Shown one piece after another: positions 52,522 to 59,695 of a DNA stretch of 64,000 bases. Source of the stretch: Pseudidiomarina terrestris (GTDB lineage: Bacteria > Pseudomonadota > Gammaproteobacteria > Enterobacterales > Alteromonadaceae). The translations under genes and the position numbers were made by a program. The stretch covers positions 836,435-900,434 of the forward strand of contig NZ_JAGGJF010000001.1 in assembly GCF_030466405.1 (NCBI RefSeq). Direction: 5' to 3'. The notes beneath the pieces were generated by a model. The model saw nothing but the letters and a program-made list of their open reading frames with translations. It was not told the origin of the DNA and ran no database searches. The stretch's first letter is position 1. The number at the start of each line of letters is the position of its first letter.

Positions 52522-53527
52522 TGCCACGGACGCGGCAACGGATTTTAGCTTTACCGGTTTAACGCCGGATGTGATTGCCAATGCTCTGGCCAGTGTGGGC
52601 GTAGACCCGCGCTCCGGTCTACTGGCACTCAACAGCTATGAAAACCGTGTTTACCAGTTTATTGCCGATGATGACAAACGCTACGTGGCGAAATTTTATC
52701 GTCCGGCGCGCTGGCGCGACGAACAAATTCTGGAAGAGCATGCCTTCACTGCAGAGTTGCTGGCCGAAGATGTACCGGCGGTAGCGCCGCTGGAGTTAGA
52801 CGGGGCAACGCTGCACTACTTTGAAGGCTATCGCTTTAGCGTCTTTCCAAGTGTGGGTGGACGCGCGGTCGAACCCGGCGACATGAATGAGCTGGAGCGC
52901 ATTGGCCGCCAAATTGGACGCTTGCACGCGGTGGCGCGGCAAGGTGAGTTTAAGCACCGCGGCACCATCAACGCCGACTATTTTGTCACGCAGTCGTTGC
53001 AGACCTTGCGACAAACCGAGCTTATTCCGGACGGTTTACAAAACGCCTTTTGGGCGATTGCTGAACCCTTGGCCGAGCAGTTGCTGAAAACAGATTTAGC
53101 TGCCTATGATCAGCAACGTTTGCATGGTGATTGCCACCTTGGCAATATGCTGTTGCGTGAGGACGAGCTGACTTTCGTTGACTTTGATGATGCATTAACT
53201 GGCCCTGCCATCCAGGATTTGTGGATGATGCTGGCCGGTGATGATCGCCAGGAACGCTGGATGCAGCTGGATGCGCTGGTCAGCGGCTACGAAGAATTCT
53301 GTGATTTTGACGCGCGCGAGACCGCATTGATTGAACCCTTACGCGGTTTTCGCATCATACACTACATGGCTTGGCTGGCACGACGCTGGCAAGATACAGC
53401 ATTTCAACGGGCGTTTCCGTGGTTTGCTGAGCAGCGTTATTGGGAGCAGCAGGTGCTGGCGATGAAAGAACAGCTTGCAGCCTTGCAGGAAGCTCCGTTA
53501 GAGTTACGTCCGAATTTTAATTGTTAA
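52514..53527 (+). CDS. srkA: SrkA (YihE-type), stress-response Ser/Thr kinase
   Basis: A 337-residue cytoplasmic kinase of the choline/aminoglycoside-kinase fold. In E. coli it counteracts envelope stress and MazEF-linked death. Visible motifs are NSYENRVYQFIADDDKRYVAKFYRP (nucleotide binding), HGDCHLGNML (Brenner loop, Asp and Asn) and FVDFDDAL. The ORF starts 8 bases inside ccoG and is followed after 22 bases by dsbA. The srkA-dsbA-yihG neighbourhood is the one known from enterobacteria. Confidence 0.95.
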   Translation: MSNATDAATDFSFTGLTPDVIANALASVGVDPRSGLLALNSYENRVYQFIADDDKRYVAKFYRPARWRDEQILEEHAFTAELLAEDVPAVAPLELDGATLHYFEGYRFSVFPSVGGRAVEPGDMNELERIGRQIGRLHAVARQGEFKHRGTINADYFVTQSLQTLRQTELIPDGLQNAFWAIAEPLAEQLLKTDLAAYDQQRLHGDCHLGNMLLREDELTFVDFDDALTGPAIQDLWMMLAGDDRQERWMQLDALVSGYEEFCDFDARETALIEPLRGFRIIHYMAWLARRWQDTAFQRAFPWFAEQRYWEQQVLAMKEQLAALQEAPLELRPNFNC

Positions 53528-53549
53528 TTGGAACCAACAGGAATCCACC

Positions 53550-54155
53550 ATGAAAAAGATGTTGTTTGCCGTACTGGCGTTGATGATGTTTCCCGCAGCT
53601 GCGCAGCAGTTCGAAGAAGGCGTACACTATGAAGTGATCGCTGAACAGGGTACGGAAAAGCCAGAGATTAAAGAATTCTTCTCGTTTTTCTGCGGCGCTT
53701 GCTATCGTTTTGAGCCTATTGCGCAAGCAATGTCAGCTGAATATCCAGAAGCCTTTGAGAAATCTCATGTTTCGTTCATCAATTACAAAGGTCAGGGCAT
53801 GATGATGAATCAAGCCTGGGCACTGGCTGAGCAGCTCGATAAAGATAAAGAAATTGCGGCGGCGATTTTCCAGCGCAACTTCGTGCAAAATAACATGATC
53901 GGTAGCATGGAAGACTTCGAAGCGGTCTTCGCCACCAATGGCGTCAGCAAAGAAGACTTCAATAAGATGATCAACAGCTTTGCGGTGCGTGGCATGGCCA
54001 ACAAAATGGATCGTGAAGCCGCGAACTATGGCGTGAACTCAACCCCTACCTTTATCGTCAACGGTAAGTATCGTCTGCTGCCACAAGGCTTCAGCGAAAG
54101 CGAAAATTTCGCCGATGACTTTATTGCTGCGGCGGGTTATCTGCTCGAGAAGTAA
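53550..54155 (+). CDS. dsbA: DsbA-family thiol:disulfide oxidoreductase with a CGAC active site
   Basis: A 201-residue periplasmic thioredoxin-fold protein with a signal peptide of about 19 residues (MMFPAAAQ). The active site is Cys48-Gly-Ala-Cys51 in FFSFFCGACYRFEP, where classical DsbA has CPHC. The cis-Pro loop is NSTPTFIVNGKYRL. Genome position after srkA fits DsbA. The altered dipeptide would change the redox potential and probably lowers oxidising power, inferred from known mutants. Its 3' end overlaps the convergent yihG gene by 35 bases. Confidence 0.9.
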   Translation: MKKMLFAVLALMMFPAAAQQFEEGVHYEVIAEQGTEKPEIKEFFSFFCGACYRFEPIAQAMSAEYPEAFEKSHVSFINYKGQGMMMNQAWALAEQLDKDKEIAAAIFQRNFVQNNMIGSMEDFEAVFATNGVSKEDFNKMINSFAVRGMANKMDREAANYGVNSTPTFIVNGKYRLLPQGFSESENFADDFIAAAGYLLEK

Positions 54156-55035
54156 GCTTCTCAATGACTTCATCTTTACGTTTCCAGCGCTGGTTTAGCC
54201 AGCGTTGGAAGCGTTCTTTAAATGCCTCATCGTTAAAATAATCACCGATCAAATCCTCCCGCATCGGTAATGTCTCGACATTCACATAGATATCCCGAAG
54301 TTGCCCACTAAGCAGCAGCCAAACCGCTGGGCGCTTATGCGATGGGTAGACGATGGTGATATCCAGTATCGCATCGAATTGCTTACCCATCGTTTGCAGC
54401 GTGAACGCCGTGCCACCGGCTTTTGGCGGTAACAGGTGACGATAGGGACTGCGTTTTTGTTGATGCTTTTCCGGCGTAAAACGGGTGCCTTCACAAAAGT
54501 TAATAACGGTGGTTGGAATATGCCGGAATTTGCCGCACTTCTTTCGCGTAGTGGTGATATCTTTGCCCTTTAAATGAGGCTTGCGGGCGATTTGCGCGCG
54601 ACTGTACCGCTTCATAAAAGGCATATCGAGTGTCCAGCACCCCAGCCCAATAATCGGTACCCAAAACAATTGCTGTTTCAGGAAAAATCGCGGCATCGGC
54701 ATATTGCGCGACGCCAGATGCATCAACACCAGAATATCCACCCAGCTGCGATGATTACACAGAATCATGTACCAGCGGTCACGGTGCAATTCAGCGTCAC
54801 CATGAATATGCCAGTGCATGGGCTGCGTCAGCCGAAACATCATCGACATCGCATAGCCCCAGACCCGGAACAGCGCGTTTGCCAGCGTCGACAGTCCACG
54901 CTGCACTGCAGGGATCGGCAATAGCAATTTAGGCAAACCGAGGATGATAATCAGTGCGCCAATAATCGCCGTCACCACCGCACCGAAAGTGAAATTAATG
55001 AGTACGCGAAAAGGAGTCAGTAGCAACGTTAGCAT
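54121..55035 (-). CDS. yihG: YihG-like membrane acyltransferase (PlsC family)
   Basis: A 304-residue inner-membrane acyltransferase. The HX4D motif is NHRSWVD (about residues 93-99) and the substrate motif is FCEGTRFT (about residues 180-187). An N-terminal hydrophobic segment anchors it (LINFTFGAVVTAIIGALIIILGL). YihG is one of the 1-acylglycerol-3-phosphate acyltransferase paralogues of gammaproteobacteria. The ATG at 55035 is chosen; a GTG two codons earlier is an alternative. No strong ribosome site is seen for either. Confidence 0.9.
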   Translation of the reverse strand: MLTLLLTPFRVLINFTFGAVVTAIIGALIIILGLPKLLLPIPAVQRGLSTLANALFRVWGYAMSMMFRLTQPMHWHIHGDAELHRDRWYMILCNHRSWVDILVLMHLASRNMPMPRFFLKQQLFWVPIIGLGCWTLDMPFMKRYSRAQIARKPHLKGKDITTTRKKCGKFRHIPTTVINFCEGTRFTPEKHQQKRSPYRHLLPPKAGGTAFTLQTMGKQFDAILDITIVYPSHKRPAVWLLLSGQLRDIYVNVETLPMREDLIGDYFNDEAFKERFQRWLNQRWKRKDEVIEKLTSRADNPPQQ

Positions 55036-55255
55036 AAGCACGCCCGAGTCAATCTACAGTTATCCCATCATACGTAAATAATTAAGCCTTGCTCAACTTT
55101 AATCACTAAGGCTTTAATGGTCTTGGCCTCCGGAGTCTAGGGCCACGAAAAGTTGCTAAGTAGTACCCATACCTACGAAAGTGGTGTTATCAGGTGTGCC
55201 GCGGCTTAAGGAAGGGGATACGGGGTAAAGAGGTTTGGGAAGAACACGACACGCG
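55036..55255. other. Intergenic region between yihG and abiE
   Basis: About 220 bases with no convincing gene, RNA or terminator. It marks one edge of the accessory abiE patch; no direct repeats or att site could be matched to the other edge by eye. Confidence 0.4.
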
Positions 55256-56182
55256 TTATGAATTGAGAGCTTCCTTAAGTTTGTTATAAGCTATCCGATG
55301 CCTTTCCTCACTCATTTTTTCAAGGTTATTCAGTTTCCAACGAACAGCGGGCAATTGCTCAATATTCGCAATTCCGAGTAATGACCAATCCGGTTTGCGT
55401 GACTTAAACGTCAAAAGAAACGACCTCTCCTCGTCAGTAAATGTTGCATGCATACGTTTTACAATTTCCTCACGCGCAGCCATAAGCTCCACTAGCGGGA
55501 CATCAATGTCCGCCATCGACTTAAATTCCCCCTCATAAAGGGCAGTAATATCTTTGAAATTGGGTCGTAATAATTCCGATATAGTACGCGGGTGGCTGAT
55601 CATATAAACAATTAACGCTTTACGAATATCATCAGTGAGGCCTTCATTATCCAAGAGTAGTTTGACGTCAAACAAGTCCCTAGGGTGTTGCCGATCGAGT
55701 GCGGCGCAAATTTTACCAGCATAGAGGTCGGCAAAACTGACCACTGAAATTTCCGCGAATCCGAATTCATTTTCAACCGCTTCAGTAACACTCAAAGCCT
55801 TTGATTCGTAGACCGTTCCTCGAAGAACAGGTGACAGTTCTATCTTTATCTGAACCTTTCTACCGCCAACATCACGCTCCACCAATAAACGGAGCGCGTC
55901 CTTTTTAACTTCAAATGAGCGTATGACAGTCACATCTTGCAGCGCTGCGGTAAGATTCTTTGCTATTTGCTCTAGGTGACTTGTGATCGTTTGAAGTGCC
56001 TCACCCCGATCCATCATAGGTAAAAAGACGAGGTCAATATCAACCGACAGCCTTGGAAAATCTCTGACAAATAGGTTAATCGCTGTACCGCCTTTGAGCG
56101 CAAAACAGTCATGAGCCGCAACAAATGGTAGCACCTGCATAAGCAACTGAACCTGGCGATAATCAATACTATTTCTATCCAT
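55256..56182 (-). CDS. abiEii: AbiEii nucleotidyltransferase toxin
   Basis: A 308-residue toxin of the type IV AbiE system. The DNA-polymerase-beta-like nucleotidyltransferase motif is FALKGGTAINLFVRDFPRLSVDIDLVF (about residues 30-56), with GG(T) and the DxD pair. A second region, HPRDLFDVKLLL, is typical of the family. AbiEii toxins modify tRNA and arrest growth, giving phage abortive infection. It lies 6 bases after the antitoxin gene, the normal order. The genes are visibly AT-richer than neighbours, suggesting transfer. Confidence 0.94.
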   Translation of the reverse strand: MDRNSIDYRQVQLLMQVLPFVAAHDCFALKGGTAINLFVRDFPRLSVDIDLVFLPMMDRGEALQTITSHLEQIAKNLTAALQDVTVIRSFEVKKDALRLLVERDVGGRKVQIKIELSPVLRGTVYESKALSVTEAVENEFGFAEISVVSFADLYAGKICAALDRQHPRDLFDVKLLLDNEGLTDDIRKALIVYMISHPRTISELLRPNFKDITALYEGEFKSMADIDVPLVELMAAREEIVKRMHATFTDEERSFLLTFKSRKPDWSLLGIANIEQLPAVRWKLNNLEKMSEERHRIAYNKLKEALNS

Positions 56183-56188
56183 GATAAT

Positions 56189-56962
56189 TTACATCTCCTT
56201 GGGAACCGTAATTTGCCATTTGCTTTCCAGGCGACCATTTACCGCGATAGCTCTTTTACCTGAGCCTAGATCGTAGTCTGTTGGCACTAAACGTTTAAAC
56301 CAGGGCTGTTGATTGCGCTCCGCTAGCCAAAAGAATAACCGTTTTACTTTTACATTAAGGCAGTTCTTTAGCAGCGTATCTAATTTCCGGGGTGATAAGT
56401 TATGCAACCCCTGAAGCAGCGCATCAGCATGCTCAAAACTGATATGTTTAGGTACATCGTTGAGCACTTCCAGATAAGCTTTTTCAACACAAGAATACGT
56501 TATTTCAGGCAAACCTTTTTTCCATTCATAATGGCGGAACACACTTTGGTCGAGCAGCAATGACTCAGGCCACAGGCGCTTCGTGCCATGCCATGCAAAA
56601 GTAGCTCCCACATCTATCTTATTAACCCATACAGGGAGCTTTTGAGGCGAATAAAGAGCAACTATAGGGTTTCTACTTTGGTTTATGTAGTGGCTTACAT
56701 CATTTAATTCCAGCGCGGTTAGACTGCCCACATGGATCGGGAGCGTCGCCATTCGCTGCAGGGAAGCGACCACGCCCTGCCAAGTCGGGTGAGATTCTTC
56801 TCGATAGTAAACACCGGGAGCGGCTACGACTAAGGCCCCCCTTCGGACGGAGTTGTCGATGTAGTGCAAACTCAACCCTTGCTCTTGTAGCCAACGTTTC
56901 GTCGCTATCATACCAAGCGGAAGTTTTTGCTTTAGCGTTTTGCCTGCTTCGTGATTTAGCAT
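56189..56962 (-). CDS. abiEi: AbiEi antitoxin and autorepressor
   Basis: A 257-residue antitoxin. The N-terminal winged-helix part is GMIATKRWLQEQGLSLHYIDNSVRRGALVVAAPGVYYRE (in pieces, IATKRWLQEQ, NSVRRGALV, PGVYYRE), as in AbiEi_3-type proteins. Residues 90-250 form the larger C-terminal domain that neutralises the toxin (ITYSCVEKAYLEVLNDVPKHISFEHADALL). AbiEi binds two inverted repeats at its own promoter in known systems; matching repeats exist just upstream here. An AAGAG ribosome site lies 7 bases before the ATG. Confidence 0.92.
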   Translation of the reverse strand: MLNHEAGKTLKQKLPLGMIATKRWLQEQGLSLHYIDNSVRRGALVVAAPGVYYREESHPTWQGVVASLQRMATLPIHVGSLTALELNDVSHYINQSRNPIVALYSPQKLPVWVNKIDVGATFAWHGTKRLWPESLLLDQSVFRHYEWKKGLPEITYSCVEKAYLEVLNDVPKHISFEHADALLQGLHNLSPRKLDTLLKNCLNVKVKRLFFWLAERNQQPWFKRLVPTDYDLGSGKRAIAVNGRLESKWQITVPKEM

Positions 56963-56997
56963 GTGATGCTCTTTTTAGTTTACTAGATTAGCTATAT

Positions 56998-57014
56998 ACG
57001 TTAATTATTGACGT
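56998..57014. promoter_or_regulatory. Operator copy 1 of the abiE promoter
   Basis: The imperfect palindrome with ACGT ends (ACGTTAATTATTGACGT) overlaps the -10 (AATAAT on the minus strand, 57004-57009) of a promoter whose -35 (TTGATT) is at 57027-57032 with a 17-base spacer. AbiEi binding here would block transcription. Confidence 0.7.
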
Positions 57015-57027
57015 GTATTTAATATTA

Positions 57028-57048
57028 ATCAAACTCAACTGGTTTGAT
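57028..57048. promoter_or_regulatory. ATCAAAC dyad in the abiE promoter
   Basis: ATCAAAC (57028-57034) and GTTTGAT (57042-57048) form a 7-bp dyad. The same half-site recurs at 57092-57098, 64 bases away. Confidence 0.5.
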
Positions 57049-57061
57049 AAAAAGATTAAAC

Positions 57062-57078
57062 ACGTCGATAATCGACGT
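57062..57078. promoter_or_regulatory. Operator copy 2 of the abiE promoter
   Basis: ACGTCGAT and ATCGACGT form a perfect 8-bp palindrome with one central base. It matches copy 1 at 13 of 17 bases at a 64-base offset, and the match extends about 20 bases beyond the palindrome. Confidence 0.75.
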
Positions 57079-57167
57079 ATATTTGTTACTTATCAAACTG
57101 TTTAAGCTCAATAACATCGTGCAACTACCATGAATGCAAGTACGCGCTGGAAATTTTTGGCACAGAC

Positions 57168-57397
57168 TTGTCACGCCGGTGTCACAGGAAGAATTTGGTA
57201 AGTAAGTACTATCCTGGAAAGTCTGAACGGATGCCAGCGACTGGCTACCGTTCAGCAATTGAAGCAAAGCGCGATGTGAGTTATTTCCTGATGAACTATT
57301 ACAACTGGGAACGACCGCATCAATTTAACGATGGACTGCCCCCGGCAAAAGCCGAGAAATTAACTAAAAAGGTGTCAGGATTTTGTTGACCACTACA
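57168..57397 (+). mobile_element. IS3-family insertion-sequence remnant (transposase C-terminus and right end)
   Basis: Codons 57168-57389 end with the integrase-core C-terminus of IS3-type transposases: KSERMPATGYRSAIEAKRD, then FLMNYYNWERPHQFNDGL. The stretch before it is degraded. The terminal sequence at 57371-57397 (GGTGTCAGG then GTTGACCACTACA) has the character of an IS3-type inverted end (TGTAGTGGTCAAC when read inward). No left end or upstream transposase is present, so this is a dead fragment next to the abiE genes. Confidence 0.8.
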
Positions 57398-57566
57398 CTT
57401 ACAGAATTAGTGGTACTGACGTTACGCTTACAATTATTCTGCCCAGCCACCTTGATGCAGCCATCAGCTTTTGAATTCAAAGCTAAGGCATCGATTCGTG
57501 CGTGTATCCTAGCAACGGAATTTGCGAGTTGCGTATTGCAGGAGACGAAAAAAACAGCTAAAGTTG

Positions 57567-57586
57567 TACTGTATAAATATACAGTA
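57567..57586. promoter_or_regulatory. LexA (SOS) box upstream of imuA
   Basis: TACTG-N10-CAGTA with the inner TATAAATATA is a near-perfect LexA operator, 13 bases before the imuA start codon. It should give strong SOS control of the three downstream genes. Confidence 0.93.
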
Positions 57587-57599
57587 TTGCGAGGTTGTT

Positions 57600-58241
57600 A
57601 TGGCACATCCATTACAAGAGCTGGTACATAAGGGATGGGTCTGGCAGGGGCATGATGCGGCGGAACAGTTGGCCAGTGATCAGCTGGTTGATACCGGCTG
57701 GCCTGAGCTTAACCGTCGCCTTGGTGGCGGTTGGCTGCGCGGCGCATTGCATGAGCTGCAAGTGCAGCACAACTTCCAGGGCGAACTGGCATTTTTAATG
57801 CCGGTACTCAGTGCTCAGCAGAAGCCTTGCTTATGGATAAACCCTCCGGCTCAGCCTTATTGGCCTGGACTGCATTATCAGCAGTTGCAGCAGGCGCCGT
57901 TATGGTTGCAGGAAAGCGAGCCTAAGCGCGCCCTTTGGGCATTTGAACAAGCATTACAAAGTGCAAGTTTAGGGGTGATTGTCGCCTGGTTTCCGACGGT
58001 TGATGCGAGTGCAGTGCGACGTTTGCAGCAAGCGGCCTCCCGCCATCAACAACTGGCATTTATTTTGACCCCCTGGCAGCAGCAACAGGAAGCTCGTGCT
58101 TACGTGAATCGTTTGCAACTGCAGTGGCAACAACAGCAATTGCAGGTGGCGGTAGTAAAGCGGCGAGCCGGCTGGCCATTACCTCCGTTTCCTTGCCCGG
58201 TGACAGGGCATCTGCCGGAGCGGCGTCGGCGGTTAGCATGA
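57600..58241 (+). CDS. imuA: ImuA, translesion-synthesis mutasome protein
   Basis: A 213-residue RecA/SulA-like protein of the mutasome. The characteristic LGGGWLRGALHELQ segment (residues 43-56) is present and the Walker region is incomplete, as usual. It supports ImuB and DnaE2 in error-prone repair after DNA damage. The start at 57600 is chosen because GAGG precedes it and a LexA box lies directly upstream; the open frame to 57522 lies before the LexA box. The stop overlaps the imuB ATG by 4 bases. Confidence 0.93.
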   Translation: MAHPLQELVHKGWVWQGHDAAEQLASDQLVDTGWPELNRRLGGGWLRGALHELQVQHNFQGELAFLMPVLSAQQKPCLWINPPAQPYWPGLHYQQLQQAPLWLQESEPKRALWAFEQALQSASLGVIVAWFPTVDASAVRRLQQAASRHQQLAFILTPWQQQQEARAYVNRLQLQWQQQQLQVAVVKRRAGWPLPPFPCPVTGHLPERRRRLA

Positions 58242-59695
58242 GTCGCGACAAACTTTGGTGGTATTTAGCGCTGCCGCAGTTGCTGCTGGATGAGCAGTTA
58301 AGCCTGCAGAGCGAAATCCAGCGGCAACAGCCGCAAGTGCTGTGCCGTAGCGATGGGCAGCGCGCGCGAACTGTCGTGCAAGCCAATACTGCGGCTCGTC
58401 ATGCTGGGGTCAAACTCGGCATGGCTGAAGTTACCGCCAGTACATTAGTGCCTGAACTGCAGCAGCGAACCTATGATGAACAACGTGAAGAGCAGGTATT
58501 GCAACGGCTCGCTCAGTGGCTGCATCAGGACATTGCGCAAATTGCGCTATATCCACCGCAAGGCTTACTACTTGAAGTCGATGATTTGCAACGGTTGTAT
58601 GGCGACTATGCTGGTGTGCAGCGTCAATTAGCGCGGCGCTTAGCCCGGGTTGCGGTAGGCTACCAAATCGCTGCGGGGTACAGTCCTTTAGTTGCCCGCA
58701 TTTTGGCGCAGGTCCCGCAGCTCCGCTTTGAACCTATGCGCGCTGCAAAAAGCGAGCTACTAGAAAAGCTGCGACAGGTTCCTTTGCGGTTTGCTTTGCT
58801 CCCTGCTGCGCAACAGCAGCAACTTGAGAATGTCGGCATTCAGTGTCTGGGCGATCTGTTGCAGCTGCCGGTGGGCGAATTAGGTGCACGGTTTGGCCGC
58901 GCCATGGTGGCCTATGTGGCAGAGTTGCAGGGCGAACTGTTGCCCCCGCAGCGTTACTACCGGCCACCACTGAAGTTCTCCGAGCGTCTCGATTTAATGA
59001 CCGAGGTAGCGTCCTGGCAACAGTTGTTATTCCCGTTGCGACGGTTGCTACAGCAATTAGAAGCTTTTTTGCAAAGCCGTCAATTGAGTGTGAGCTGTTT
59101 TACTTTGCTGGCACACCATCGGGATCAAAGTCAGACCCCGGTACGCATTGCCTTTGCCTTACCTTTATGGCGTCAGCGTGAGATGCAGCAGTTGGTGCAG
59201 TTGCAGTTAGAGCGTCAGCAACTCGCCACGCCAGCGCTGGAATTAAGTTTGCGGGCCGATGCGTTTCAGGCACGTGAAGTCACAGCGACGAGTTGGTTAC
59301 CCGCACAGCAAGATGCGACGGCGCAGCGGGCTGAGCAACAGCAATTGCAAGCTTTGTTAGGCAAGTTGCAGGCGCGTTTAGGCACCGCTGCAGTGCAGCA
59401 GGCGCAGGCGCAAAATGACTGGCGCCCGGAAGCTGCACAACAATGGCAAACCGACTTACAGACCGCGAAGGGGCCGAGTCAGGGATTACCCCGCCCGCTT
59501 TGGCTGCTGCCTGAACCTGAGGCCATTGCCGTTCACGAATGGCAGTTGCAATGGGGCCCGGAGCGGATCCAAACCGGCTGGTGGGATGGGGAAGGCGTGC
59601 TCCGCGATTACTTTATTGCGGTGGATGCACTTGACCGGCAAGGCTGGATATTTCGTAGTCATGAGGAGTGGTACTTACATGGCTGGTTCAGCTGA
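58238..59695 (+). CDS. imuB: ImuB, catalytically inactive Y-family polymerase
   Basis: A 485-residue Y-family homologue that recruits DnaE2 and the sliding clamp. The active-site aspartate motif at the N-terminus is missing: LWWYLALPQLLLDEQ stands where active enzymes have an acidic pair. LLLEVDDLQRLYGDYAG occupies the second site. The C-terminal RDYFIAVD resembles the ImuB tail. The ATG overlaps the imuA stop codon as ATGA. The 3' end overlaps dnaE2 by 17 bases, so the three genes are translated in a chain. Confidence 0.94.
   Translation: MSRDKLWWYLALPQLLLDEQLSLQSEIQRQQPQVLCRSDGQRARTVVQANTAARHAGVKLGMAEVTASTLVPELQQRTYDEQREEQVLQRLAQWLHQDIAQIALYPPQGLLLEVDDLQRLYGDYAGVQRQLARRLARVAVGYQIAAGYSPLVARILAQVPQLRFEPMRAAKSELLEKLRQVPLRFALLPAAQQQQLENVGIQCLGDLLQLPVGELGARFGRAMVAYVAELQGELLPPQRYYRPPLKFSERLDLMTEVASWQQLLFPLRRLLQQLEAFLQSRQLSVSCFTLLAHHRDQSQTPVRIAFALPLWRQREMQQLVQLQLERQQLATPALELSLRADAFQAREVTATSWLPAQQDATAQRAEQQQLQALLGKLQARLGTAAVQQAQAQNDWRPEAAQQWQTDLQTAKGPSQGLPRPLWLLPEPEAIAVHEWQLQWGPERIQTGWWDGEGVLRDYFIAVDALDRQGWIFRSHEEWYLHGWFS

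Noticed and set aside
57062..57078. Palindrome as an insertion-sequence end
   Set aside because: A near copy exists 64 bases away at the abiE promoter with conserved flanks, which fits operators better.
57156..57172. Sigma-54 -24/-12 promoter (TGGCAC near 57156)
   Set aside because: The -12 element does not match at the required spacing and it lies in IS debris.
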